A stretch of DNA of 6,035 bases from Cyclobacteriaceae bacterium (GCA_013140395.1 JABFSY010000288.1:1-6035); one strand, 5' to 3'. Shown: positions 1 through 6,022, counted from the stretch's first letter. Made by a program: numbers and translations. The notes: generated by a model not told the origin, from the sequence alone.

Positions 1-150
1 AACCAACTTGCGAGCCTCTTTGATTTTCATGGGGTTTTCTATAGAAGATATTTGGTGAGCCAATTTAATTTTGCGCAAATTCTCCTGTTCGCTCCCAATC
101 TTTTCTTTTAACTCAGCAACCGTGAGTCCTTTTATTTCGGTGTTTTTCAT
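1..150 (-). CDS. rpmC: 50S ribosomal protein L29 (uL29), 3' end beyond window
   Basis: The minus strand reads ATG at 150-148 and stays open for exactly 50 codons to the window edge. The product begins MKNTEIKGLTVAELKEKIG and ends SSIENPMKIKEARKLV. The two-helix pattern and the IENPMKIKEARKLV segment are typical of Bacteroidota L29, a small protein near the nascent-chain exit of the large subunit. Family members are usually about 60-70 residues, so roughly the last 15-20 residues are missing at the left edge. The start lies one base after the rplP stop (TAAGATG), so translation is probably coupled to L16. The upstream stretch is purine-rich (GAGAAGAAATAAG) but has no proper AGGAG. Identity is well supported by sequence and by position directly after L16. 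Confidence 0.93.
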   Translation of the reverse strand, partial: MKNTEIKGLTVAELKEKIGSEQENLRKIKLAHQISSIENPMKIKEARKLV

Positions 151-151
151 C

Positions 152-586
152 TTATTTCTTCTCTACTTGTTCTACATAATCTCTGCGAACGGTAAAGCGA
201 GTTTTCACGGGCAACTTGCCATCCGCTAATGCCAATGCTTTTTTTGCAGTAGCCATTGTTACGCCACCAGCCTCAAACAGAATTGTGCCCGGTTTGATAA
301 CCGCCACCCAATACTCTGGCGCTCCCTTTCCTTTACCCATACGCACCTCTGCAGGTTTACGTGTAATTGGCTTATCTGGGAACACACGAATCCATACTTG
401 ACCTTCACGCTTCATTTCGCGGGTAACAGCAACACGCGCAGCTTCTAACTGACGAGCGGTAAGCCAACATGGCTCAAGTGCTTTCAATGCAAAAGAACCG
501 AAAGCGATTTGATGCCCACGTGTGGCCAATCCTTTCGTCTTGCCTTTTTGCATTTTTCTAAACTTCGTACGTTTTGGTTGTAACAT
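152..586 (-). CDS. rplP: 50S ribosomal protein L16 (uL16)
   Basis: This encodes 144 residues, slightly longer than the 136 of E. coli L16. It opens with the near-invariant [12 protein letters not shown] and contains [19 protein letters not shown] followed by [19 protein letters not shown], the core loop that contacts tRNA and the 23S rRNA central region. Arg82 aligns by eye with E. coli Arg81, the residue hydroxylated there by RoxA/YcfD; whether it is modified here cannot be told. The C-terminus carries a short charged extension ([11 protein letters not shown]). The gap of 26 nt after rpsC is the widest in the cluster and contains an A-run but no Shine-Dalgarno. The stop is one base from the rpmC start. 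L16 is a late-assembling protein needed for the peptidyl-transferase region. Confidence 0.98.
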   Translation of the reverse strand: MLQPKRTKFRKMQKGKTKGLATRGHQIAFGSFALKALEPCWLTARQLEAARVAVTREMKREGQVWIRVFPDKPITRKPAEVRMGKGKGAPEYWVAVIKPGTILFEAGGVTMATAKKALALADGKLPVKTRFTVRRDYVEQVEKK

Positions 587-612
587 GACTCGCTACTTTT
601 TTTAACTCTCAA

Positions 613-1437
613 TTATCTTTTTCCACCTGTTCTTCTGTCGCCACCACCGCGAGGACCACCGCTTCTCTCGTTGCGCTCACCTCCTCTTTCGTTTCTGCCT
701 CCGCGATCGCTACCTCCTCTTCTTCTATCAGGGCCACCAGCTGGCGCTCCTCCTTTATTTTCTCCCGATGCGTTGCTTACCATTCCGACATTTGGAGAAA
801 GGTCGCGTTTGCCATACACTTCACCTTTAAAAATCCAAACCTTGATGCCGATTTTGCCATACACAGTTTGAGCTTCGGATATTGCATAATCAATATCTGC
901 ACGTAGTGTGTGAAGAGGAATTCTACCCTCCTTGTATTGTTCTGTTCTGGCCATATCAGCACCTGCCAAACGACCCGATAATTTCACTTTGATACCTTCT
1001 GCGCCAACACGCATCGTAGAAGCAATTGCTTGTTTCATCGCTCTGCGATAAGAAATTCTGGCTTCTAATTGTTGTGCTATAGATTCACCTACCAATCGAG
1101 CATCCATCTCCGGGCGCTTAATTTCAAAGATGTTGATCTGTACATCTTTCTTAGTAAGGTTTTTCAACTCTTCCTTGATCTTGTCAACCTCAGTTCCTCC
1201 TTTTCCAATAACAACTCCCGGCCGAGCTGTATGGATAGTAATCGTAATTCTCTTCGAGCTACTGCGCTCGATAACAACTTTGGCAATACCACCTTTTTGA
1301 ATACGGGCATCTACATATTTTCTGATCATGTGGTCTTCGACCAATTTGTCAGAGAAATCTTTGCCTCCGTACCAAGCTGAATCCCAGCCGCGTACTACGC
1401 CTAATCTAAAACCTACAGGATTAATCTTTTGTCCCAT
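613..1437 (-). CDS. rpsC: 30S ribosomal protein S3 (uS3) with Gly/Arg-rich C-terminal tail
   Basis: This encodes 274 residues against 233 in E. coli. Residues 1-220 form the standard S3: N-terminal [13 protein letters not shown], a KH RNA-binding domain with GKGG at 78-81 inside [10 protein letters not shown], and a C-terminal domain containing [15 protein letters not shown] and [16 protein letters not shown]3 lines the mRNA entry channel and contributes to unwinding of structured mRNA. Residues 221-274 are an extra low-complexity tail with 12 Arg and about 18 Gly, including four RGG tripeptides and a repeated RNER. Glycine-rich S3 tails are known in Bacteroidota, but this one is notably Arg-rich. 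The ATG overlaps the rplV stop by one base (TAATG), so it probably depends on re-initiation; the preceding bases (GGCAAAATA) lack a Shine-Dalgarno. Confidence 0.98.
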   Translation of the reverse strand: MGQKINPVGFRLGVVRGWDSAWYGGKDFSDKLVEDHMIRKYVDARIQKGGIAKVVIERSSSKRITITIHTARPGVVIGKGGTEVDKIKEELKNLTKKDVQINIFEIKRPEMDARLVGESIAQQLEARISYRRAMKQAIASTMRVGAEGIKVKLSGRLAGADMARTEQYKEGRIPLHTLRADIDYAISEAQTVYGKIGIKVWIFKGEVYGKRDLSPNVGMVSNASGENKGGAPAGGPDRRRGGSDRGGRNERGGERNERSGGPRGGGDRRTGGKR

Positions 1438-1913
1438 TATTTTGCCGTTTCTGTTGCTACTGGTTTCTTTTTCTTTCCTGCCGCCAATTCTGCTGGCATT
1501 CTATCAACTACTAACGTAACGTGGTTAGATCTTTTTCTCACCCGATGTGCCCGACCTTGTGGTGCAGGACGCAAACGTTTTAAAATACGACCACCACCTA
1601 CATAGATCTCTTTCACAAACAAATCCGCCTCTTCTAACTTCACGTCTGTGTGCTTAGCTTCCCAGGCGCTGATGGCAGATAGAAGTAATTTCTCCATTTT
1701 TGCAGAAGGGTGCATCGCATCGTACTTCAATATGTTCAACGCCTTGTTGACACGCTCCCCACGGATCAAATCTGCTATTAATCTCCTCTTGCGAGGAGAT
1801 GTAGGGGCATTATGTAAGTATACGGTAGAGGGACCCACCTTTGCGGCCTCCTTTACAGCTTGGATTTTAGCTCTTTTGGCTACGGATCCTTTTACTTTCT
1901 TTTCTGTTTCCAT
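1437..1913 (-). CDS. rplV: 50S ribosomal protein L22 (uL22), extended at both ends
   Basis: This encodes 158 residues, compared with 110 in E. coli. The conserved body starts near residue 34 ([19 protein letters not shown]) and continues to about residue 137. It includes the long beta-hairpin that reaches into the exit tunnel ([23 protein letters not shown] region, residues about 106-128) and the closing SNHVTLVVD strand. Residues 1-33 are a Lys/Ala-rich N-terminal extension and residues 138-158 a Lys/Ala-rich tail; both are probably surface-exposed. N-terminal additions are common in Bacteroidota L22. The start at 1913 lies 8 nt after the rpsS stop, preceded by ATTCCTCAG with no Shine-Dalgarno. 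No other in-frame ATG lies between it and the conserved domain until the internal Met residues, so this start is the natural one. Confidence 0.97.
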   Translation of the reverse strand: METEKKVKGSVAKRAKIQAVKEAAKVGPSTVYLHNAPTSPRKRRLIADLIRGERVNKALNILKYDAMHPSAKMEKLLLSAISAWEAKHTDVKLEEADLFVKEIYVGGGRILKRLRPAPQGRAHRVRKRSNHVTLVVDRMPAELAAGKKKKPVATETAK

Positions 1914-1921
1914 CTGAGGAA

Positions 1922-2212
1922 TTATTTTTTAGCGCCAGGGCCTTCTGACTTATTATTACCACTATGACCTTTGAAGGTGCGAGTAGGCGCGAATTCACCT
2001 AACTTATGACCTACCATGTTTTCAGTTACATACACAGGAATAAACTTATTCCCGTTATGAACTGCGAACGTGTGTCCAATACAATCTGGTGTGATGGTTG
2101 ATCTGCGAGACCAGGTTTTGATAACTGATTTCTTTCCAGATTGCTCCATTACCTGCACTTTCTTAGCAAGGCGGGCATCTAAATAAGGACCTTTTTTTAT
2201 TGACCTTCCCAT
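1922..2212 (-). CDS. rpsS: 30S ribosomal protein S19 (uS19)
   Basis: The 96-residue product is close to the 92 of E. coli S19. It shows [19 protein letters not shown] at the N-terminus, the KTWSRRSTI strand, HTFAVHNG, and the invariant [19 protein letters not shown] near the C-terminus. S19 sits in the head of the small subunit, near S13 and the A-site finger contact. The tail ([13 protein letters not shown]) is polar and basic, as usual. The start is one base beyond the rplB stop (TAATATG), and the A-rich upstream stretch (GGAAAAAGAAATAAT) has only a weak, distant AGGA. Order and spacing match the universal L2-S19-L22-S3 run. Confidence 0.98.
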   Translation of the reverse strand: MGRSIKKGPYLDARLAKKVQVMEQSGKKSVIKTWSRRSTITPDCIGHTFAVHNGNKFIPVYVTENMVGHKLGEFAPTRTFKGHSGNNKSEGPGAKK

Positions 2213-2213
2213 A

Positions 2214-3038
2214 TTATTTCTTTTTCCTAGCTATGATTAAACCATCTGAATATTTCTTAGGATGACGTGTTTTCTTTCCTTTAGACAACAATCCGTTTCT
2301 TGATCTTGGATGACCTCCAGAGGCACGACCTTCACCACCACCCATCGGGTGATCAACAGGGTTCATGGCTACCGCACGAGTGCGAGGGCGAACTCCTCTC
2401 CACCGGCTGCGGCCTGCTTTACCCACACTTTCATTCATGTGCTCTGCGTTTGATACTGCTCCCACAGTCGCCATGCAGTTTACCAACACGTTGCGCATCT
2501 CTCCTGAAGGCATCTTCAAGGTCGCGTACACGTCTTCACGCGCCACTAATTGAACAAATGAACCCGCGCTACGTGCAATAGATGCACCTTGACCAGGCTT
2601 CACCTCTACATTATGAACAATTGTACCTACTGGAATTTTTGACAGTGGCAATGCATTAGCGACCTCAGGAGCAATATTGTCTCCAGAATATAAAGTCTGA
2701 CCAACTTTGATTCCTTGCGGTGCAATGATATAAGTCTTTGTGCCGTCCGCGTAATAAAGCTTAGCAATCCTAGCTGTGCGTGACGGATCGTATTCAATCG
2801 ATTTCACGACAGCTGGAACGCCCGCTTTAGTTCTCTTGAAATCAATCAACCGCAATTTTTGCTTGTGTCCACCGCCAATGTAACGCATGGTCATTCTACC
2901 ATTTGTATTACGTCCACCGGTTTTCTTCAAAGTCACCAACAACGACTTTTCGGGCGTGGTTTCCGTAATGTCATCAAATACAGGAGCCAAGCGATGGCGT
3001 GTTCCTGCAGTTACGGGTTTCAGTTTTCTAAGTGCCAT
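2214..3038 (-). CDS. rplB: 50S ribosomal protein L2 (uL2)
   Basis: This is a full-length L2 of 274 residues, about the same length as the E. coli protein. Recognisable parts are [16 protein letters not shown], the [20 protein letters not shown] segment, the central OB/SH3-like barrel ([34 protein letters not shown]), and the C-terminal [13 protein letters not shown] loop. His230 in that loop corresponds to E. coli His229, long implicated near the peptidyl-transferase centre. L2 helps join the subunits and bind tRNA. The gene begins 12 nt after rplW, whose stop is followed immediately by a second in-frame TAA. The spacer TAAAGAGCTGAC has no consensus Shine-Dalgarno. Nothing is missing or unusual in the protein. 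Confidence 0.98.
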   Translation of the reverse strand: MALRKLKPVTAGTRHRLAPVFDDITETTPEKSLLVTLKKTGGRNTNGRMTMRYIGGGHKQKLRLIDFKRTKAGVPAVVKSIEYDPSRTARIAKLYYADGTKTYIIAPQGIKVGQTLYSGDNIAPEVANALPLSKIPVGTIVHNVEVKPGQGASIARSAGSFVQLVAREDVYATLKMPSGEMRNVLVNCMATVGAVSNAEHMNESVGKAGRSRWRGVRPRTRAVAMNPVDHPMGGGEGRASGGHPRSRNGLLSKGKKTRHPKKYSDGLIIARKKK

Positions 3039-3050
3039 GTCAGCTCTTTA

Positions 3051-3338
3051 TTAAACGTTACTATAAAAATCAATTACTTCACCAGCAGCCAATGTCACAA
3101 TTGCCTTCTTGTAGTCAGGTTTTTTGCCAGACACCGTTCCACCCTTTGTAAAACGTGACTTGCTTTTACCCAATACACTAATGGTATTTACTTTAGCTAC
3201 ATTCACTGAATACATTTTCTCAACGGCTTTGGCAATCTCCACTTTGTTAGCAGAGGATTCCACAATGAAACCATACTTTCCTTTCTCGTTGAGGCTTGAT
3301 ATCTTTTCAGTAACCAGGGGACTAATTAGAATGCTCAT
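3051..3338 (-). CDS. rplW: 50S ribosomal protein L23 (uL23)
   Basis: The 95-residue product fits the family length of about 95-100. It begins MSILISPLVTEKISSLNEKGKY and continues with FIVESSANKVEIAKAVEKMY, the ferredoxin-like fold's conserved helix, then VNVAKVNTISVLGKSKSRF and a short loop with GKKPDYKKAIVTL. L23 surrounds the polypeptide exit and is the docking site for trigger factor and SRP. Glu17/Glu18-type acidic docking residues were not aligned in detail. Its ATG lies 12 nt downstream of the rplD stop. It ends in tandem in-frame stops (TAATAA), and the spacer before it (CAGTAAGCCAA) has no Shine-Dalgarno. It lies between L4 and L2, as in all S10-type operons. Confidence 0.97.
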   Translation of the reverse strand: MSILISPLVTEKISSLNEKGKYGFIVESSANKVEIAKAVEKMYSVNVAKVNTISVLGKSKSRFTKGGTVSGKKPDYKKAIVTLAAGEVIDFYSNV

Positions 3339-3350
3339 TTGGCTTACTGT

Positions 3351-3977
3351 TTATTTTAATAGACTATTGATTGAATTGATTGAACTCTCGGCAAACACCA
3401 AGTTGTCTGCATTCATCACGTCATACGTATTAAGTTGAGCTGCCGTGATAACTTTTGTATTACGAACGTTTCTGCTTGACAGAACCACGTTTTTATTAAC
3501 CTCTGGAAGGATAAACAAGGTCTTCTTATCGCCCAAAGAAAGCGACTTCAACATTGCCAAATACTGTTTAGTCTTAGGCGCTTCAAAATTAAAGTCTTCC
3601 AAAATAGCGATAGAATTATCTTTCGCTTTATAAGTAAGGGCAGACTTTCTAGCCAATTCCTTCACTTTCTTATTCAGCTTGAAAGAATAATCGCGCGGTG
3701 TAGGTCCAAAAATACGACCACCACCCTTAAATTGAGGGTTCTTAATATTTCCCGCACGAGCACCTCCCGTTCCTTTTTGCTTTTTGATTTTCTTAGAGGA
3801 ACCTGAAATCTCGTTACGCTGCTTAGACTTATGAGTTCCTTGACGCTGATTGGCCAAATAGCTCTTTACGTCCAAATAGATCGCATGATCATTTGGTTCA
3901 ATGCCGAAAACCTCTGTTTCGAGGTTTACTTTGCGGCCCGTGCTCTCGCCACTGTACTTTACAACTGCTATGTCCAT
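3351..3977 (-). CDS. rplD: 50S ribosomal protein L4 (uL4)
   Basis: The 208-residue product is near the 201 of E. coli L4. It has the N-terminal strand [11 protein letters not shown], then at about residues 44-100 the long basic loop that lines the exit tunnel ([56 protein letters not shown]), and a Rossmann-like globular domain with [11 protein letters not shown] and [19 protein letters not shown]. The loop reads GTGGARAG where E. coli has GTGRARSG, a difference I regard as normal in Bacteroidota. In enteric bacteria L4 represses the S10 operon by binding the rpsJ leader; no such leader is evident here. The ATG overlaps the rplC stop by one base (TAATG), which suggests tight coupling of L3 and L4 synthesis. 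Confidence 0.98.
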   Translation of the reverse strand: MDIAVVKYSGESTGRKVNLETEVFGIEPNDHAIYLDVKSYLANQRQGTHKSKQRNEISGSSKKIKKQKGTGGARAGNIKNPQFKGGGRIFGPTPRDYSFKLNKKVKELARKSALTYKAKDNSIAILEDFNFEAPKTKQYLAMLKSLSLGDKKTLFILPEVNKNVVLSSRNVRNTKVITAAQLNTYDVMNADNLVFAESSINSINSLLK

Positions 3978-4609
3978 TACTTTTGCAGGATTATCGTTGA
4001 ATTTTTTGCACCCGGAACCGATCCACTTATCAAAATAAGATTTTGCTCGGGCATGATCTTGACCACTTTCAGGTTCATTGTTTTTACGCGCTCGCCTCCC
4101 ATTCTACCGGGAAGTCTCTTGCCCTTGATTACACGGGCCGCAAACGAAGCGTTACCCATTGAACCAGGTGCACGAAGACGATTGTGCTGTCCGTGAGTTT
4201 GACCACCCACACCAGCAAAGCCGTAACGCTTTACAACACCTTGAAAGCCTTTACCTTTTGAAGTGCCAACTGCATCGATGAAATCACCTTCTGCAAAAAT
4301 GTCACCTACCTTTATTTCTTTGCCTAACTCAGCAATGGCATCAAATTCAGCAGTAAAATCACGAAACTCCACCAAATTCTTCTTTGGCGTTGTATTCGCT
4401 TTCTTAAAATGACCTTGCATTGCCATTGAGGTGTTCTTCTCTTTTTTCTCACCAAACGCAAGTTGAACGGCTTTATAGCCATCTACTTCTTGGCTCCTTA
4501 CCTGCGTAACTACGCAAGGGCCTGCCTCAATGACCGTTACCGATATACTTGTGCCATCAGCACCAAATACACTGGTCATTCCTACTTTTCGTCCTAATAT
4601 TCCAGGCAT
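3977..4609 (-). CDS. rplC: 50S ribosomal protein L3 (uL3), first gene of the operon here
   Basis: The 210-residue product matches the 209 of E. coli L3. It starts [19 protein letters not shown] and contains [19 protein letters not shown], the conserved [33 protein letters not shown], and the C-terminal [17 protein letters not shown]3 initiates 50S assembly, and its long loop (about residues 120-165) reaches the peptidyl-transferase centre. The Gln methylated by PrmB in E. coli (Gln150) aligns by eye with Ser154 here, so that modification site seems absent. No rpsJ lies upstream; the nearest upstream signal is a promoter centred about 80 nt before the ATG. The start is the first codon of the conserved N-terminus, with the leader GTTTCAATC and no Shine-Dalgarno. 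Confidence 0.98.
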   Translation of the reverse strand: MPGILGRKVGMTSVFGADGTSISVTVIEAGPCVVTQVRSQEVDGYKAVQLAFGEKKEKNTSMAMQGHFKKANTTPKKNLVEFRDFTAEFDAIAELGKEIKVGDIFAEGDFIDAVGTSKGKGFQGVVKRYGFAGVGGQTHGQHNRLRAPGSMGNASFAARVIKGKRLPGRMGGERVKTMNLKVVKIMPEQNLILISGSVPGAKNSTIILQK

Positions 4610-4671
4610 GATTGAAACTGTTTTACTTGTTTTTAAACCAATTTGAGGGTTTCCTACCGCAAAAAGGACTG

Positions 4672-4702
4672 CAAAGATAGGAACATAAGGTTAGTTACCA
4701 AG
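4672..4702 (-). promoter_or_regulatory. Bacteroidota-type promoter for rplC and the ribosomal operon
   Basis: On the minus strand TATCTTTG (4679-4672) is an exact match to the Bacteroidota -7 consensus TAnnTTTG. TTG at 4701-4699 (within CTTG) lies exactly 19 nt upstream, the preferred spacing to the -33 element. Transcription would be expected to begin near 4665-4668, giving a leader of about 56-59 nt before the rplC ATG at 4609. The match is read directly from sequence; activity is inferred. Confidence 0.65.
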
Positions 4703-4914
4703 TGAGCAATTCAAAAAAAGATAAGGTTTTTGGGTAGTCTTAAGAATGAAACTATAATCTATTCATTTACAGACACTTATTGTTTAATAAATTAATAGAC
4801 ATTGTCCATTGGGCAAGAGCTATTTGGGCAATCCCTCAGGTGCAGAACCCGCTTGCAAACCCAAAAAGACAAAATTGATTTACCAGAGAAGAGATGTTTT
4901 TGTCGACTTGAGAA

Positions 4915-4946
4915 TTGTTGGAAATTCCCCCAACACACTACTTTTG
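4915..4946 (+). promoter_or_regulatory. Candidate Bacteroidota-type promoter for the first paralog
   Basis: TACTTTTG at 4939-4946 matches TAnnTTTG exactly. Two TTG trimers (4915-4917 and 4918-4920) lie 21 and 18 nt upstream, either side of the usual 19-nt spacing. The expected transcript would start near 4951-4954, giving a leader of about 58 nt before the ATG at 5011, similar to the leader length predicted for rplC. This is moderately supported because the -33 spacing is not ideal. Confidence 0.5.
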
Positions 4947-5010
4947 AAGCTAATGGCAAGCTGTATCAATAGTCTAGAAACAAACATCGAAAAACGTTAA
5001 AAATCTAAAT

Positions 5011-5427
5011 ATGAAACTGGGTGTTTTTATTATTGTGTCTTTTGGGTTTTCTCTTACAACATCTGCCCAGTCTAACCACGAACAAGTCAACTATCGACTA
5101 AAAGTTGAGAAGTATAATAAGATAAAAAAAGCAGGCATCCTATTGATTGCAGCCGGTGGAGGCATTGCCGTGATTGCTGGAGTGGGAAGCCTCAACAACA
5201 ACAACAACACCAATACAACACCTTATTCTTCTAATACAAACACCCAACAAACAACTGCATTGAGTGGCTTAGCGGTAGGAGCAGTAGCCTGTTTGGGTAC
5301 CGGGATTCCACTGGCCATTGTGGGCTCGGCAGTATCTCGAAAATATCGGCATAAGTTGGAAGCCACCTCAGTTCATTTCAATGTTACCCCTCAGGGACAA
5401 GGGATTGGTTTAGTTTATAGATTTTGA
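5011..5427 (+). CDS. Small exported protein with two hydrophobic segments, paralog 1 (function unknown)
   Basis: I do not recognise the function of this 138-residue protein. Residues 1-19 look like a Sec signal peptide, with probable cleavage at Ala19-Gln20, the usual Bacteroidota SAQ form. A basic motif YRLKVEKYNK follows at 28-37. Two Gly/Ala-rich hydrophobic stretches lie at about 41-59 and 84-108, and between them is a low-complexity Asn/Thr linker with five Asn in a row (62-66). The tail has KYRHKLEATSVHFN and ends GIGLVYRF, which could form a beta-hairpin with a C-terminal Phe. It is closely related to the next gene downstream, especially at 25-39 and over the last 40 residues. The ATG is preceded by AAAATCTAAAT with no Shine-Dalgarno. 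An inner-membrane or envelope protein with two spans is most likely. Lineage restriction to Bacteroidota is a guess. Confidence 0.87.
   Translation: MKLGVFIIVSFGFSLTTSAQSNHEQVNYRLKVEKYNKIKKAGILLIAAGGGIAVIAGVGSLNNNNNTNTTPYSSNTNTQQTTALSGLAVGAVACLGTGIPLAIVGSAVSRKYRHKLEATSVHFNVTPQGQGIGLVYRF
5194..5208 (+). repeat. (AAC)5 trinucleotide run coding for five Asn
   Basis: Five perfect AAC codons in a row encode Asn62-66 of the first paralog, at the start of the linker between its hydrophobic segments. The second paralog has no such run at the matching place (LNDATYTTTY). The frame-preserving unit means that slippage would change only linker length. Confidence 0.85.
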
Positions 5428-5456
5428 AGCGTTGTATTAACGGTATATACAGCGCT
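5428..5456 (+). terminator. Terminator-like hairpin after paralog 1
   Basis: Directly after the TGA stop, AGCGTTGTAT (5428-5437) pairs with ATACAGCGCT (5447-5456) over ten base pairs with a single G-U wobble, closing a 9-nt loop (TAACGGTAT). The downstream sequence ATGTTCTTGTGTTCTTTC is T-rich but has no clean T-run until about 5489, so this is an imperfect intrinsic terminator or another 3' stabilising structure. The stem is seen directly; the role is inferred. Confidence 0.55.
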
Positions 5457-5462
5457 ATGTTC

Positions 5463-5495
5463 TTGTGTTCTTTCAATCTCATTTTATATTTTTTG
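5463..5495 (+). promoter_or_regulatory. Weak promoter candidate for the second paralog
   Basis: TTG at 5463-5465 is followed, 21 nt later, by TATTTTTTG (5487-5495), which resembles TAnnTTTG but has one extra base. It lies after the hairpin and about 100 nt before the ATG at 5597, a longer leader than for the first paralog. The second gene might instead be read through from the first. This is a low-confidence call. Confidence 0.22.
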
Positions 5496-5596
5496 TAAGT
5501 GGCAAATTTTAGAGAATCTCATTAATGCGTTATTTTTATGGCTAAACTCGTGGTCTATTGGTAAGCGGTTGTCTTACTTAAACCTTAAAATCAGAT

Positions 5597-6022
5597 ATGA
5601 AACTTGTAATTGTTGTTATTTTATCGGTTGCTTTTTCTTTATCGGCCTCAGCTCAGTTTAACCAGCAGCAGATGAATTATCGGCTCAAGGTTGAGAAGTA
5701 TAATAAAATGAAAACGACTGGGATTGCTCTGACCGCTGTCGGTGTCGTAGCAATAATCGTTGGGATTTCAAACCTGAACGATGCAACCTATACAACTACT
5801 TATACGTCAACTGGCGGAACACAACAAACCTCTAGTGATCCAAAAGCCGTGACAGGTGCACTTTTAACCTTAGGCGGCTTCGCCTTCATGGGCACCGGCA
5901 TTCCGCTGACCATTGTGGGATCAATTGCTTCTACGAAGTACAGGCGGAAATTAGAGGCTACCTCTGTTCATTTCAATATTACCCCGCAACAGCAAGGGAT
6001 TGGGTTGTCTTACAGATTCTAA
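5597..6022 (+). CDS. Small exported protein with two hydrophobic segments, paralog 2 (function unknown)
   Basis: This 141-residue protein is of unrecognised function and is a paralog of the preceding gene. The signal peptide covers 1-19 (cleavage probably Ala19-Gln20). The YRLKVEKYNK motif at 28-37 is identical in both proteins. Hydrophobic segment one (about 41-58) has glycines at 42, 49 and 56, a seven-residue spacing that would put them on one helix face. Segment two (about 84-111) contains GTGIPLTIVGS, nearly identical to paralog 1. The linker (59-83) is Thr-rich and differs most. The C-terminus has KLEATSVHFN, shared exactly, then ITPQQQGIGLSYRF. The ATG is preceded by TTAAAATCAGAT, resembling the flank of paralog 1, with no Shine-Dalgarno. 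Synonymous sites differ widely, so the duplication is not recent. The stop is TAA and the window ends 13 nt later. Confidence 0.87.
   Translation: MKLVIVVILSVAFSLSASAQFNQQQMNYRLKVEKYNKMKTTGIALTAVGVVAIIVGISNLNDATYTTTYTSTGGTQQTSSDPKAVTGALLTLGGFAFMGTGIPLTIVGSIASTKYRRKLEATSVHFNITPQQQGIGLSYRF

Larger units (their letters stand above)
4610..5010. other. Divergent intergenic region between rplC and the paralog pair
   Basis: About 400 nt lie between two divergently read units. The left part (4610-4670) is the rplC leader, in which I find no strong hairpin or terminator. The centre (4710-4805) is AT-rich with no recognisable signal. From 4791 to 5000 the plus strand is open in one frame but has no ATG; the only possible start is TTG at 4809, the 63-residue translation resembles nothing I know, and a promoter candidate falls inside it, so I do not call a gene. 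An 8-nt direct repeat, TTGGGCAA, occurs at 4809-4816 and 4824-4831. There is no remnant of rpsJ on either strand that I can see. Confidence 0.7.
5011..6022 (+). repeat. Tandem gene duplication (two diverged copies, period 586 bp)
   Basis: The two genes at 5011-5427 and 5597-6022 are direct tandem copies. Similarity covers the whole coding length and extends a few bases upstream of each ATG (TTAAAAATCTAAAT versus TTAAAATCAGAT), but I see no similarity in the rest of the 169-nt spacer. Protein conservation is highest at the motif around residues 27-37 and in the last 40 residues, and lowest in the linker. That pattern fits an old duplication kept by selection. Confidence 0.8.

Noticed and set aside
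1069..1380. Plus-strand open frame of 103 codons opposite rpsC
   Set aside because: It is antisense to the conserved KH region of S3, and its Ser/Leu/Phe-rich product is what the complement of a Lys/Glu/Ile-rich gene yields. No promoter or motif supports it.
3831..4196. Plus-strand open frame of 121 codons spanning the rplC-rplD junction
   Set aside because: It lies fully antisense to two certain ribosomal genes, shows no motif, and is explained by their codon composition.
4610..4670. L4-binding attenuator leader or riboswitch before rplC
   Set aside because: The leader is short and I could fold only stems of three to four base pairs, with no terminator hairpin and T-run.
4809..4831. Direct repeat TTGGGCAA (two copies, 15-nt period) as an operator
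   Set aside because: Eight bases repeated twice in an AT-rich spacer is too little, and it lies more than 80 nt from either predicted promoter. It is noted within the intergenic entry only.
4809..5000. Plus-strand open frame of 63 codons just before paralog 1
   Set aside because: It has only a TTG start, no recognisable motif, and contains the TACTTTTG promoter candidate for the next gene; Bacteroidota seldom use TTG starts. Best treated as chance.
5428..5456. Integron attC site
   Set aside because: The hairpin has AACG and GCGTT-like bases, but I cannot find paired GTTRRRY and RYYYAAC core boxes in the right arrangement, and there is no integrase or cassette-like array here.
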